DNA of 64,000 nucleotides from Grammothele lineata (lineage: Eukaryota; Basidiomycota; Agaricomycetes; Polyporales; Polyporaceae): positions 62,001 to 126,000 of the forward strand of contig NDFF03000079.1 in NCBI GenBank assembly GCA_002150815.3, given 5' to 3'. Positions 36,011 to 47,794 of this stretch are shown piece by piece (position 1 is the first letter of the stretch; each line of letters opens with the position of its first letter). Position numbers and translations under genes: made by a program. The notes under the pieces are model-generated. The model did no database searches. It saw nothing but the letters and a program-made list of their open reading frames with translations, and was not told the origin of the DNA.

Positions 36011-36816
36011 GTTGGGCGAGGAGGAGGACGAGTGGGGAAGCGGAGTGGGGCAGGAGGCAGGGGCGGATTATAAGCGAGAGGGACCCGCGCTGGGTTCCAC
36101 CGCGCCAGGTCGCGTCAGGCGCCCATAGCCGTTGACGTCACCGTTCGTCCTCCACCCGCGATCCCATCTTTGGCTCCGTCGTCATCCAACCGATCCGCCT
36201 CATGTCTCTCGCTCCCGCTGGCATCCGGTACAGCCCATGGCGCGAATGTCACAGCTTCCAGATACTAGAACGAACGATCCTGTGCAGGGCTCCTATAGCC
36301 TAGCTGAGGTAAGGCTGCCACCGCCATTTCTTGTGTTCGAGTCAACTCAGGTTCTCAGTCAACGCCGCGTGTCGTACATTGTGCGTGAACCGGCTCTTAG
36401 TGAGTATGGCAGTCTCGAAAGACATTGTGGACGTCTGAAAATCGCACCAACGTAGGCTTCACTGATCTACGCGGCGCTACCAGTTAACCTTCCATGTTCT
36501 GCTATCAACGCTTAATCTGGCAGTATCGATCCGCAACACGCTTGAAATGACCGTCGACCCGTCGCGTCTAAGCACGGCTCTCGTGGATTCATAGTAAGTA
36601 TCTAATATGTGACGGGATCCTGTCCAGTGCCATGAACCGCTGATTGTACCCGGAAGTTCGCACAGCTACGTAAACATCGGCCGCAGTCTGTGCTCTCCGC
36701 CCTGGGCACCTGGCCCTAATATGTGCGCGCCTCAAAAGCGTCTGGGCTTCCTGTGGAATACTTAAGCCTGAGGCTTCCCTTCGCCCCAATTGACCCCACC
36801 TGATCCTCTTGCACCC
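36011..36816. other. Divergent promoter region between the SLM1-like and F-box genes
   Basis: About 0.8 kb with no gene recognised. It serves both flanking genes as upstream region. Confidence 0.45.
36068..36073 (-). promoter_or_regulatory. TATA-like element of the SLM1-like gene
   Basis: TTATAA about 58-63 nt upstream of the start codon, read on the minus strand. Confidence 0.35.
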
Positions 36817-38336
36817 ATGTCAAACACTATCGACCGTCTTTCCAGCCAGGGAGGGGAGCCAATGGGAACAGGTGGGCTCGAGCCACTCATCTTCCCCTCT
36901 CAGATCACGGCGGTTCTAACCATGCCCCCAGCTGTACTATCCCAATTCCCAGACGAGCTCTGGGTCGAGGTCCTGTACCACGTCCCGGACTCGCTTGACA
37001 TCATCAGCTTCGCCTGTGCGTCCCAACGTATGCACGCCATTGCTAAGGAGTTCCTCGAGAACGCAATCGTCGAGTTCATCTCCGAGGACGCCATCCTCCA
37101 ATCCCCCCAGTCTCCAATCCGCCAGTCCCGCCACGCCGCCTCCCTCGTGCGGCACGTCGTCATCCGCTACATGGACACAGACAAGACGATCCTCGCGCAC
37201 ATCATCGCGATCCTCAACGCGATTCCCACCATCCGCACCCTCTCCCTCTACGTGCCCGAGAACGTCGCCCACACCGCCCCAAAGGAAGCCGAGGCCCTTC
37301 TCCTCGCCGCGCACTCCCCCGGAGCGCTGCGGCGCTTCACCACCACGCTGCGCTTCGACCACGACATGCAAGCGTTCCTCAACGCCCACCCGAACATCGA
37401 GGAGCTCACGTTCGTCTCGGAGGGCCATATCGGGGACGTCGTCTTCCCCCCTGCCCTCCGCACGCTCTCGTGCCGCTGTGAGACCAACTTCCCATTCGAC
37501 TCCCTCCGTGGGGCCCCGCCCGTCTCCCTCACGCACCTCCAGATCACCGGGCGCACCGATATCGGGGACCTTCGATCCTTCCAAGGTTCCGGGGGCCTTC
37601 AGTTCACCGGAAACGTGACTGTGGCGAAGCAGCTCTTCAGCCTCCTCAGGGACCGGAACCGCGGGGGCGCTACTATTGCTAGCCAGCTCGTCGGGCTGTG
37701 TATTGGGGATTACGACCCGAAGGATGAGTATATCCCGGATGAGGACCACGGAGAGAGGTACCTCCAGTCGAGGCTGGAGCAGATCATCGAGTATTGCCCG
37801 CGCCTCAAGTACCTGCAGGCGTACATGCGCACCGTGAGTCCTTTCTATTCTGTTCTCCCCAAAGCTCGCCCAACGATCCGCACGCTCAACCCCACTTTCT
37901 CTTCCCCCGCTCGTCGCTCGTCATACGTCATACATAGGGCCGCATCCCAGCCTACCGCGCCACCCCCGCCTCCATCGCCCAAGGCCTCACCCGGCAACTC
38001 CACCTCGCCGAGAACGAGCCCATCCTCTGGCTCTCCGACAGCTTCCCACCCGGGGGCGCGCGCGACGTGGCGATCGAGTGGGTCCTTGGGGAGGGAGGGC
38101 GGAACGATAAGGGCTGGTCGGTGAATAGGACGACGGAGGCGTTCGCGGAGGAGGTGTTGAGGTGGGGAGAGGGGTGTGTGAAGAGCGTTGCGTTTGGGGA
38201 GAGAGGGGGGGTGGGGAGGGAGGTGTGGCTTGAAGGAGAAGGAAAGGGAGAAGGGGGAGACGAGGGGGAGGGAGACGAGAGGACGCTTGTGGGAAGGAGC
38301 GTGGAGATTGACGATAAGTTTTGGAAGAGGGACTGA
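36817..38336 (+). CDS. F-box-type protein
   Basis: Two exons (36817-37833, 37938-38336) give 471 residues; the intron keeps the frame at phase 0. The start is the ATG at 36817. A degenerate F-box lies near residues 35-80: LSQFPDELWVEVLYHVPDSL, then FACASQRMHAIAKEFL. The middle has LRR-like units (IPTIRTLSLYVPEN, HPNIEELTFVSEG, PPALRTLSCRC). Exon 2 supplies a C-terminal part with a WLSDSF segment and a Gly/Glu-rich acidic stretch, then WKRD at the end. It probably recruits a substrate to an SCF ubiquitin ligase; the substrate is unknown. A decayed fragment of a related gene lies 0.9 kb downstream. The RFDHDMQAF motif near residue 185 is the piece shared with that fragment. Confidence 0.75.
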
Positions 38337-39213
38337 TTGGGTGAGTGTTCCGCTGCAGTGGATAGGGATATGCGGATGTCGCTGACGGTTCAGTTCAGGC
38401 CCGGGGACGCTGCTTGAACGAGATCATCGTCGTCTATGATACATGCGTGTACGTTATTTGGTCAAGGTCTTACGGACTATGGAATCCTCTTTCTTTCACG
38501 GCGCACTCGAACTCACGGACAAGGCATGCCCATCACATCCGCATCTCCTCGCCCAACTGTCCTCGTACACGATGAATGGCTCACCGTGACCACCCACCCC
38601 TTATGTCGGATGTTATTCTCTGGTCTTACCTCCGGCCACCGGAGACTTCGGATGCTAACGCGCAAGATCAGAAGCATGCTTGAATTTCCCCAAGTAAGTT
38701 GTACGCTTCGCTCTTCACATGCCGTGTTCTCATCAAGCTCATGCGCATCGCTGTCAGACCGCAATCCTCACCGATCCACGACCTGTTCTCGCGCATGGCC
38801 TTCTGACGCAGGTATCGGGGCCGTTCTTATAGTCTCCGTGCGTGGTATCGCATTATCACTGCCTTCTAATTCAACCACCGAATGCACATAGAAGGTGGAC
38901 CGCAACGTAAGGCTGTCAGAATGTCGGGCCCCGCCTGTGTTCCCTGCTCTGCCCCTGATCCTAGTACGTGCGCGCTTCGGACACGTCTAGAAGCTCGCTT
39001 GGATACTGAATTTTGGAACGCGGACAGAACTATTCGCCACATCCGGGATTCTATGGTCTAGATCATCAAACGCCTTTTCCCTGTGTTGCAGCGGAGGCAG
39101 GGGATGGAGCCGTGGATGGACTGTGAGTACGCTTGTTCAATCAAGTATCCGTTTGCGAGTGAGCCTCTGACGCGTAATACATTCTGTAGAAGCCGCCACC
39201 ATGGCTCAAGACA
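38337..39213. other. Intergenic region
   Basis: No gene recognised. A 151-codon plus-strand frame at 38436-38891 has no motif and is probably chance. Confidence 0.4.
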
Positions 39214-39515
39214 AACTTTACCAGCACAGTGGCGATCCTCTTGAACACTATCCTCAACTCTCCGCACCCTCGACTCCAGAAGGACTCGCATGGATTGCAC
39301 CGTCATATCGCTAGGTACCCGTCGTTGTTGATGTCACCGCCGTTCGTCTCTCACCCGCTCCGATGCTGCAGTTCGAGACTGTGGCCGTACAATGGATCCT
39401 CAGCTCTGAAAATCAGGGGCAGGTATGTCGAAAAGCGCGTAGCGCACGCTACTCCGAGAGGTACTCGCCTTCACCACTTCCTGCGTTTCGATCACGACAT
39501 GCAGGCGTACATGCG
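39214..39515 (+). pseudogene. F-box gene relic related to the gene at 36.8 kb
   Basis: The plus-strand frame reads LRFDHDMQAYM, nearly the same as LRFDHDMQAF in the intact gene, preceded by AHATPRGTRLHHF, which aligns with AHSPGALRRFTTT. Further upstream, VAILLNTILNSPHPR lines up with HIIAILNAIPTIRTL. Between these blocks sequence is missing or scrambled, and no F-box or C-terminal exon is found. It is a short, broken duplicate. Confidence 0.6.
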
Positions 39516-39913
39516 TATAGTACGTTTTCCGCACACCCCCACATGTACGGCAATAGGCGGCACCCCAATGTTCACTCATGCGGACCACAAGGCTACGCTG
39601 GCTACTTGCTTGAAAGAATTCCGGTTCGCTCGAGCGACCGCACCGAATCGCCGGACCGGTGGCCTGTCCGGGATCCGGACTGATATCCGCCTTCCAGACT
39701 CAAATAGAAACTCGATCTCCTGACTGGGAACGGGTGCGGTGGCAGTATAGGTGTCGTCATAGAATGCCCTCATCGGCAGAAGCCGGCTTTGATAATGCCC
39801 CAGCGTGCCGCCGTCGTCCTTCTCTTCCCTAGAGACACACTCAGCTTCTACCACTACAGTGCGTGCTTTCAAATCCTGTCCAAGCAACGAACGACTCAGA
39901 ATGCGTATCACAG
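39516..39913. other. Intergenic region upstream of BTB member 3
   Basis: No gene recognised. It holds the promoter of the next BTB gene. Confidence 0.4.
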
Positions 39914-41059
39914 ATGTCAGCTACGAAGAGGACGGTGCGTTCCATCGATGCGATAGGGCTTGAGGTCGAGGCCGCGGACTTACTCTCTTCTGAAGGGCAA
40001 CCCAATATCCAGCATGTCACTCTTGCGCAGACTCCTCTAGAAGGGTCTCTCAACCGCGATCAGTCCTTTTGGTTCTCCGATGGGAACGTCGTCTTTATCG
40101 CTAGCGGCGAAACCGGCTTCCGCATCCACCAGGGAGCGATCGAGCGCCATCAGGAGCGAGATGATATCCTCGAGTGGAAGTCCCTGTGGAAGGTCTCAGG
40201 CCAGACGGTGGAAGGTTGTCCAGCGGTACGAGTCTCTGACTCCGCGCACGACTTCAAACACCTTTTGCGCGTTCTTTACGACAACTTCGGGTCAGTCCAA
40301 GATCTCCGCGCGCGTGATAGTCGTAGCAACGGCCGCTCATCCGCCGCTGTACACAGGGACCGTCAGCAGCTCATGCCACTCAGCCAGCTGATATCTATCA
40401 TTCGCCTCAGCTACAAATACGAGATGTTCAAGATACTCGACGAAGCAACGATACGTCTCGAATCCTTCTTTCCTCGCAAGTTCGACGTCTGGCTGGCCGC
40501 CGAGAACATCCGACGTGACTATATGCGTACAGAAGATGCCGTAGAAGTCATCAACCTCGTCCGCACGATGAGCAACAGGTGGCACTTTGTCCTACCCTCC
40601 GCGTTCTACCTCGCGAGCCAGCTTCCCTCGCGCGCGATTCTGGAGGGCGTCGTGCGCGCGGACGGCACTCGCGAAAAGCTCCAGGTTGCATACGCGGAGG
40701 CGTGCATTGCTTTGCAGAAGGCCTGTATGGTCGCGTCTGCTGTGACGCACGCGCACGTGTTCGACACAGGAGGGGGCGCGCAGTGCCAGCGGTGGTTCGG
40801 TGGGACGTGCTCGAGGCTGCTGCGCGAGGCTGGTAACAGAAGCAAGGCAAAATCGATGAGCGGGGATCCTCTGGGCGACGGGGTGAGGAAGCTGATTGAC
40901 GCAGTTGAAGGGGAGAAGACTGGTATATGTAACGGGTGTCTGGAGGAGGCGAGGAAGACGGAGAGGATGAGGAGGGAGGAGTTTTGGGAGCGTCTTCCAA
41001 GTCTCATCCGCGTGTCAAGAGCTTGGGGAGGGTCAACTAGTAAATATTTGTCACTTTGA
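39914..41059 (+). CDS. BTB/POZ-like protein (family member 3, divergent)
   Basis: Two exons (39914-40290, 40357-41059) give 359 residues. The intron is 66 nt and without stops, so its retention would keep the frame and add 22 residues. I prefer splicing because the relatives have an intron at the same spot. The ATG at 39914 is the first in frame. Landmarks are SFWFSDGNVVFIASGETGFR, CPAVRVSDSAHDFKHLLRVL and after the intron LISIIRLSYKYEM. The segment after the first strand (HQGAIERHQERDDILEW) has lost the hydrophobic pattern kept by the other members, so the BTB fold may be altered. The tail keeps C-x7-C and CNGC followed by the helix ending WERLP. Confidence 0.75.
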   Translation: MSATKRTVRSIDAIGLEVEAADLLSSEGQPNIQHVTLAQTPLEGSLNRDQSFWFSDGNVVFIASGETGFRIHQGAIERHQERDDILEWKSLWKVSGQTVEGCPAVRVSDSAHDFKHLLRVLYDNFGSVQDLRARDSRSNGRSSAAVHRDRQQLMPLSQLISIIRLSYKYEMFKILDEATIRLESFFPRKFDVWLAAENIRRDYMRTEDAVEVINLVRTMSNRWHFVLPSAFYLASQLPSRAILEGVVRADGTREKLQVAYAEACIALQKACMVASAVTHAHVFDTGGGAQCQRWFGGTCSRLLREAGNRSKAKSMSGDPLGDGVRKLIDAVEGEKTGICNGCLEEARKTERMRREEFWERLPSLIRVSRAWGGSTSKYLSL

Positions 41060-41434
41060 ATCAACCATATCGTTGCATGCTCTGGTCGCGCATATAGAAC
41101 CGTATAGAATGAGGTCAAGCGCCGGCGCCACAGACGCGTAGAGGCTCGCACGCGACGCGTCCGTCACGTGGCTCAACGCATGCAATAGCGGCGTGGTTTG
41201 TGGTAGTGCGGGCGCCAACGACCGACCTCTCTTTGACCGCTTTCTCTCCCATCGGTCGCATCGCCTTTCCGCGAACACCCTCGCGGATCGTGCGCGAGGC
41301 TCTCTGGCTGAGTTTCCCGTCTTCAGAACCGTCTCTTTCTCCTCAATACCGGTCCCAGCGACCATCGGAAAAATTTTCTTGCTCTAACCACTACCTAGGA
41401 CCACTGCCACGACACAACGACGTTTCTTCACGCG
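41060..41434. other. Intergenic region
   Basis: No gene seen. It contains the 3' end of BTB member 3 and the leader of the next gene. Confidence 0.4.
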
Positions 41435-42833
41435 ATGGCTACCGCTACGATGCTCCCATTGTCCGCCTCATTTTCTGTCTCCTTCTCTCACAGCGCGAGC
41501 CATCTCAGTGGCAAAGCGACTGGCTCCGCCTCTTTTGTGTGGGAGGACCACGCAGTCGGCCTGGGCGACCTCTACCCGATGCTTGCCCCGGCCACAGCGC
41601 CACACAGACGCGACACGGGCGGCAACGGCATGCTCACCATCAAACGTGAGTTTTGCGCTTTGGGTGTGGGGAAGCTACACCGGTTACTTACCGCGACTCT
41701 TGCAGCGTCTGGTCTCAAAGGTGGTGGGCCTGTCCGCCGACCACCACTGGCTCCGAAACCGCTATCGTCGCGCAATCTCCAAGACGAGAACAAGCCCTCG
41801 TCAGTTGCTGGTGCGTGCATATAGTGACGTTTCTGCTTGTTGTTTTTTGACGCCCTCTTCGCCTTCAGAACGTCGGATCGCGCCACTTCCGAAGTCCAAA
41901 CAGTCCAAACCACCGGTCGTCCCGATGGTCGAGGAAGACTGGACCGAGGATTGTGGGCATTAGTGCTTTCCTAGCGAGGAGCTCCTCACTGACATTCTCA
42001 TTGCAGACGTCTTCGAGGACGACGAAAACCCCTTCATCTCGCCTCCGACTGGCGAAGGAGAAGACGAAGCCGATGTTCCATTCTGCGACGCGCCGGATGT
42101 TCCTCCCACTCTTCCCCCGACGTGGCAACACCGAACCCCAGAGGGCTCATACGACTCTCTCACACAACCTCCTTCCCAGTGTACGTCGGTAGCCTCGCGT
42201 TGCTCGCCCCCCATCCGCCCCTTGTCCACGCGGACGACTGCCTCGCGCCACCCACGTGGCTGGACCCCGCCAGGCCCTTCTCCGCTCTCCCCCCGCCGTA
42301 CCGAGCCCGCGATGTCCCGCAACCTCTCCGGCGACGCCACGTTAGAGGGCCTCCTGAACGACATCCTGTTCAGCATGTCTGCTGACGACGCCCTACGGCG
42401 CCGCCCCGACCAGCCTGGGTCCCTCGCTGTCCGCCCTCTCCCGCGCATGCTCGGTGGTCGGACCCACGGCCGCGTCTCACCCTCCCTCCGGCTCGCGCTG
42501 GCCAAAGTCCGCCTTCTACGACACGTCTCCACGCTGGACGTAGAAGACCCAGTGCTCGACGCGCTCGACGAGCGCACGCTCGAGTTCGTCCTCGACGCCC
42601 AGGCCGCTCTCCTACGCGTCCCTTGCGGCGCTGCACCTGCACTGAGCCTGCTCCCGTTCGAACGGGTATGCCCCGGGGAGGGCGTGCAGAGGTTCGGCAC
42701 GCCCGCGCGCAGGACGAAGTGGGCGGCGCACAGGTCGATGCCGTGGCGCGTGATGGACTACGCGAAGTCGGCGGAGCGGATGCTCGAGCGGAGACGCGCG
42801 GCGGATCGGGTGTTCGCGCTGAGGCGGGGGTGA
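41435..42833 (+). CDS. Orphan protein, largely disordered, 408 residues
   Basis: Four exons (41435-41645, 41706-41810, 41869-41952, 42007-42833) keep one frame from the ATG to TGA. I do not recognise the family. Residues ~1-110 are Ser/Pro/Ala-rich. The middle (exon 3 and start of exon 4) is acidic (EEDWTED, FEDDENPF, EGEDEADVPF). After a Pro/Ser/Arg linker, the last ~150 residues look helical and basic, with Leu- and Arg-rich segments and MERRR-type ends. The third donor (GTGGGC) is unusual, so the exon 3/4 join is the least certain. It is the first of five consecutive orphan genes in 41-52 kb that share short introns and acidic, low-order sequence. Confidence 0.55.
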
Positions 42834-44768
42834 AGCCGCGGCGTGTATAGTACGCTGCTGTTGATGACGATTTCTACGGACCGCGACGACCTCTTTCATG
42901 AATGACGACCTCGCGACGTTGTAACGACTTCCCGGCTTAGGTCTCGCATCTCTTGGTTTCCTTGTCCCTCGCCGCGTTCCTGATGTTTATAGTCCGTGTA
43001 TCTGTAGATAGTGTAGCATTACTTTTGCCCCACTGCCTGTCCCTCCACCACCTTCCTGTCCTCGTCCGTCGCTCTGGCTGTTTGCTGTGCACCTCACTCG
43101 CGTTGACGTTGTTGTCCAGTACCATGCCACCCCATCCTCTATACACCACCTTCTATGCCTTACGTCCCAACCACCGCGCAATGCCATTCATTTGTTGTGC
43201 GACATCTGCTCTCCGCGAGGTCTGACCGCGCTGTATGCAAGTTCACGGGTTGGCTGCGAAGTGTCCGAGGATCCCGGGCGTAAGTTCAGCCGCATCCGTT
43301 GGCAGTCGCACGTTCAAGCCCGCCACAAGGCGATCTCGCGCTTTTACACGACCATGTCTCTGGAGTCTCCTTGCTCGCTGCATTGCCTCTACTCTGAGTT
43401 ACACTCGCAATCGCCTTCGCGCCCTTCGGAACATATACACGCTCAACAGACACACCGGGACTTGAGTGCCACGGTCTCACGGACAGCGGGACTCTTGCGG
43501 TACACGTCCCGGCGATAGCTTCCATCCCGCATCCTCAAGCCCCGACACTAGGTTTGCGGGCCTCGCGAGGCACGGAAGGCTCGCGCAAGGAAGACGTACT
43601 CCTCGTACACCGTTGCCCGCATGCTAGTAGCCCGCCGTCTCCATGACTTATTGGTGGCTTGAGAATTTGAGGTGCGAGTGCTTGACTTGATCACGTATTT
43701 GAGAACACGCTCTTGGGCGAGACGGCTGCTCCGCACGCGCGGTATCCGTAGGACAGAGACTTCGATCACATAGAGGAGCAGCTAAAGAGACAGCGAGGAC
43801 GCGACAAATCCAAGTCGCGTCCTCGCTGCCTCGAAAGGCGGCGGCGCGACGCGCCTCGTTCCCCGAGCCGACGAAAAGCTTGTTCGTGTTATTTTGAGAA
43901 GCCACAGATAAACAAGCGCAAACAACGTCTCTCGAGCGGCGCCACACTCTGACGTGGTCACATACCGTCACATTTTCGGGCACTTCGGGTACCCCCGAGT
44001 GGTCGGCGGGTGTGACTGCTGCGGCGAGGGTGTGGTCGTCTCGTCTGCCTCTGCGTTTCGCGGGACGAGGACAATGGAGAGGATGAGGGCGCAGTAGTGC
44101 GTTATCGGGCTTCTCGAGATGATCCCCTTTCGGAGTCATAACCCTAGGGATTGCGTCGGGGCGGTATGGGAGATTTCTTGTGCTCAGCGATATTAGGCAT
44201 TGCCGTTTCAGCATCTGCTGGAATGGGCTTTTGTGCCCCGTTTCTTATTAACGTGGCAAATTCCCGGGTACCACGATGATCCTGCCGGGAGTGTACGCAT
44301 GATAGGCCTCGCTACGCACGGAGTACAGACTAGTGTGGGAGGAGATAGTCGTGGTCTTGATCGATCAAGACTTGAGCCTCGCCGCCTCACTTCTCAGATG
44401 ACTATAGTGCTCCTTGTAAGCCGATTTGAACACGGGCGCGAAACGATGCGACGCGACGGCGCGTCAAGTCTCGTGACATTTGTTGAATCCACCTTTGGGC
44501 GAGCAAAGTTCATCGGCTAACTCCCTCCGCCAGGGCGGCGGAATTGTTCAGCCGCGTGGTCAAATCCCGCAATAAAAGCTGGCGCGGGCTGGGTTCTCAC
44601 TTCAGTCTCTCGAGTCTCGACCACCACCTCCTCCACCCGCTTTCGCCTTCGCTCTTCCCCCCTCTTCGGGGCTCGTATTCGTTCGCCCTATCGCCTTCTT
44701 CCTGGTTTCGCTCGCCCATAGTGAGTGCCCAGACCATCCTCCCTCTCCTACTGCCCCATCTCATTGTC
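42834..44768. other. Intergenic region
   Basis: About 1.9 kb. Short ORFs on both strands, none with motifs I recognise. Confidence 0.4.
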
Positions 44769-45236
44769 ATGGTCCGTGCACCACCCGTAGCCACGCTCTT
44801 AATGAACTCGATGGAGTCTTTCGCCGCCAACCCGGCTTTCTTTGCGCACGTTCTCGACGCGTACCACGCGTGGCATGTTCAAAACAACGCGACTATCGCG
44901 GCCGGCCTCATCGACGACACGCGCGAAGACGACGAAGGTTACGAGACCTCCTCATCGATACCCAGTCTGATGACGGTGACGGACGACGAGGACGAGGACG
45001 AGCCGTCCGAACCGTTGCGCTCTGACGAAAGAGTGGGTGGTGTATGGGGCGTGTTCTGGGTTCATGACTACGACGGCGCGGGGGAGACGACGGACACCGC
45101 CCCCCTTCGTATGGCCCCAGACGGGGATCTGGTGCCAACAGAAGACGAAGAAGTGGAAACGGAGGGGGTGGAATACGAAGATGGTGAAGAGGCCGACGAT
45201 GAGGACGGGTGGTGGTCTGACGACGAGGAGGACTAG
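44769..45236 (+). CDS. Orphan acidic protein, 155 residues
   Basis: A single-exon ORF from ATG 44769 to TAG. The first ~50 residues are a likely helical region (FAANPAFFAHVLDAYHAWHV). The second half is extremely acidic, with DDEDEDEPSEP, then EDEEVETEGVEYEDGEEADD and the end WWSDDEED. No known domain is recognised. Such acidic tails occur in chromatin- or histone-binding proteins and in non-functional low-complexity sequence alike, so no role is assigned. The ATG chosen is preceded by a pyrimidine-rich leader, as for typical fungal 5' UTRs. Confidence 0.55.
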   Translation: MVRAPPVATLLMNSMESFAANPAFFAHVLDAYHAWHVQNNATIAAGLIDDTREDDEGYETSSSIPSLMTVTDDEDEDEPSEPLRSDERVGGVWGVFWVHDYDGAGETTDTAPLRMAPDGDLVPTEDEEVETEGVEYEDGEEADDEDGWWSDDEED

Positions 45237-46539
45237 TTGATACGTTGCCGCTCTTTTCCACGCCGGGGCTACCCCAGCATCTCCCACTCAGTCTTCTCTG
45301 CGTCTTTCCCCTATGCCTATCCTTTTCGTTTGGTGTTGAGCGTTCGTCTGTCTACTATGCTACCTTTCTAGTTAGATCATTAATCCCTGCGTTGCCTTCT
45401 CATCGTCTTCATCGCACTCCGTACTCCTTTATCGAATCACTCCCTGTTATCATCTGGCTGTACTCGCTGTCTTGCTGTGTAGAACAAATTTATTCGTGTT
45501 GTCTTTGCAGCGCGTCGCTGGAACCAGCTGTCTGTCACGAGCCATAGAGCAGGTCGCCGCTGGCGCCACCCGTGCCGTCTGTTGTTCCCTCCCTTCGGTC
45601 TCGTTGAGTGTACCGATACGACAAAGAATGTCGAGCATGGTAGAGCTCGACCGACCTCGCGTGGACCTCGCTGGTCAACACGGGCTGAGCTGTGCAGCCA
45701 ATCAGCGTGCAGGAGCCTATGGGCGCCAAACAGGAGTCGCGCGGCGCGCGCGTCGTCGGCAGCGACGTCGAGAACCTCTTCGCTCTCAATACCTCCACCC
45801 GCCTCCCCGCAGGCCCATCTACTGGAATCGTGAATGCATGATCACGACAACATCTGCTTTGAAGATGGCCTCTGATGATGCACAAACGCGTTCCGCGCTG
45901 TGTGCGGATCAACGCGATTGTCATTGGCAGAGGCGGCTGCGCAATGAACGTATGTGCCGTGTCTTCACCTTGTGTCGATAATGGGCATATTCTCATTTGC
46001 CTCTCACCAATCAGTTCTTTCATGAAGCGGAGGTGGATTATCTGGCACAAAGGGAAAGCGACAGGATATAAAACCGTACTCCGGTGCCGTGTTGTATCCT
46101 GTCGCTATCCCTTCTGGCCGTATCGGGGCAGAGAGGACGCTAGGCTACTGTGCCACTTCATTATTCCTCCCGTAAGCCTTTGTCTTTGTTGATGCGTGTT
46201 TGTGTGACTCATTCTTCCTCGTTGAGCTAGCATCAGCTCGGCACCTAGGCTTCGACTAGCGTCTCTCCCTCCCACGCTACACACAGGTCGCCAGCACACA
46301 TAAGGCTTCACGCGTGGCCCTTAGCTTCAACGCCTACACAAAAGCCTTTGACGTCCTTATGCACGGCCGCATTCGTCCACAGCCGCGTGGACGCGCGCCT
46401 ACTGGTGGTATATGTTCGACACATGTTGCGCGCTTACGCCCACACCACTCTTTCGCTACAGCCGCCACCTTGTCCGGGACCGCGGCGTTCTTCTCGCACT
46501 CCAACTCGCTTAAATCACACACATCAAAATCCGCTTCCA
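45237..46539. other. Intergenic region
   Basis: About 1.3 kb. ORFs of up to 171 codons on the minus strand (45535-46050) show no recognisable motif. Confidence 0.4.
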
Positions 46540-47794
46540 ATGTCGAGCCAATTCTCTTCTCAGTTGTCCGGCGCCTCGGGATGGATGTCGACGGGTCGCC
46601 CTGCGGTCGAGCCTGAAGAGTGGTCAGGCTCGGCACCCGTGGTGGCGGAGGGGCAAGACGAGGTCTCCGATACACCACCAAACGCCCAGAAGCCCCCTAG
46701 TTGGGCCCGTCCGCGGCAATATAGTACGTCTCCTCCCCTCCGTCTTTGCCCAATTTGTGCTGACGTTCGGCATGTGGCGCAGACCACTCCCAAGAGCCGA
46801 AAATCGTTATACTCGGCGATAAAGTTTACTTTGGCTCTTTGTCACGTACGCCGCATCCCCATATAGTCCTACGAGTTTGGTTATAACTTCTTCAAACCGT
46901 CCAGCGAGCCACAGCGAAGAAGACGACGAGGTGGTCGAGCCGCCATCGAGCGACGATGGCCCTCACAACGCCGCGACTTACCAACAACAGGAAGGGTGCA
47001 GCCAACCACAGGAATCAATGCCCCCACACGAATACGATCTCGATTCCGACATCTCAACCGCAGTCGGCGTCTCCGTTCCCTCGCTGTACGCGCCATGTCT
47101 AGACGTTGAAGACGCACGGATGAGTGACAGCGCTATTCTCCGGCCTCCCCAACCTCCATCAAAAGACGGCGCCACCGATAGCGAGATGGAGGTGTACGAA
47201 GCGGAGCAAGAGCGCTGGGAACGCGCCTTTCTCGACGACGTTCCGCTCCCGCCCAACCAGCTGCATGGGCTCCCGCTCATGCATCTTCAAGAGTCCCTCT
47301 ACCGGCGGAGGGAGGCGCAGCCCAGCCGGAAGCGCGCGGTACCGCTCGAGAATCGGTACAAGCAGCCGCGCCTAAGGAAAGAAGTTCTCAAGGCGACGCT
47401 CCTGAGGTGAGTTTTCGATTCCGTAGAACATGCGCTCAGTCCGCAAACCACTCACAACGCCCCCAGAAGGAAGCTCGGATGGTCCGCCAAAGTCACCGTT
47501 CGCCTCCCGAATCCTACGCCGGCACCACCGACCTCCACGCTCGCTCCAGTGCTGGCCTCGAGCCACCGCACTAACGGCGTGGCGGACGTCCCGTCCCCGC
47601 CTCGCGTCTCATTCGCCCACATCGAGCGGGCCCTGGCACGCACACGCGCGGACGCCCCGTCTGTCTCCGGGCCGCTTCTTCTGCCCCAGAGGTCAGAAGA
47701 GGACGTGCAACACGAGTTAGAAGAGGCATGGAAGAAGTACCACATGCTTCGCCAGTTCGTACCGTCCACGGGCTCGGCCGACGACAGCAGGTAG
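46540..47794 (+). CDS. Orphan protein, acidic and proline-rich, 358 residues
   Basis: Four exons (46540-46723, 46783-46845, 46905-47406, 47467-47794) with introns of 59-60 nt. Exon 2 is only 63 nt and encodes the most ordered piece (EPKIVILGDKVYFGSL). The middle is acidic and Ser/Pro-rich (SHSEEDDEVVEPPSSDDG) and the third quarter carries basic KR-rich helices (PSRKRAVPLENRYKQPRLRK). The C-terminus ends in a helical segment (DVQHELEEAWKKYHMLRQF). No known family is recognised. The total coding length (1077 nt) equals that of the orphan at 49.3 kb, which may be coincidence, since I see no clear sequence match. Confidence 0.5.

Noticed and set aside
45535..46050. 171-codon minus-strand ORF
   Set aside because: No recognisable motif and no splice partners; likely chance.
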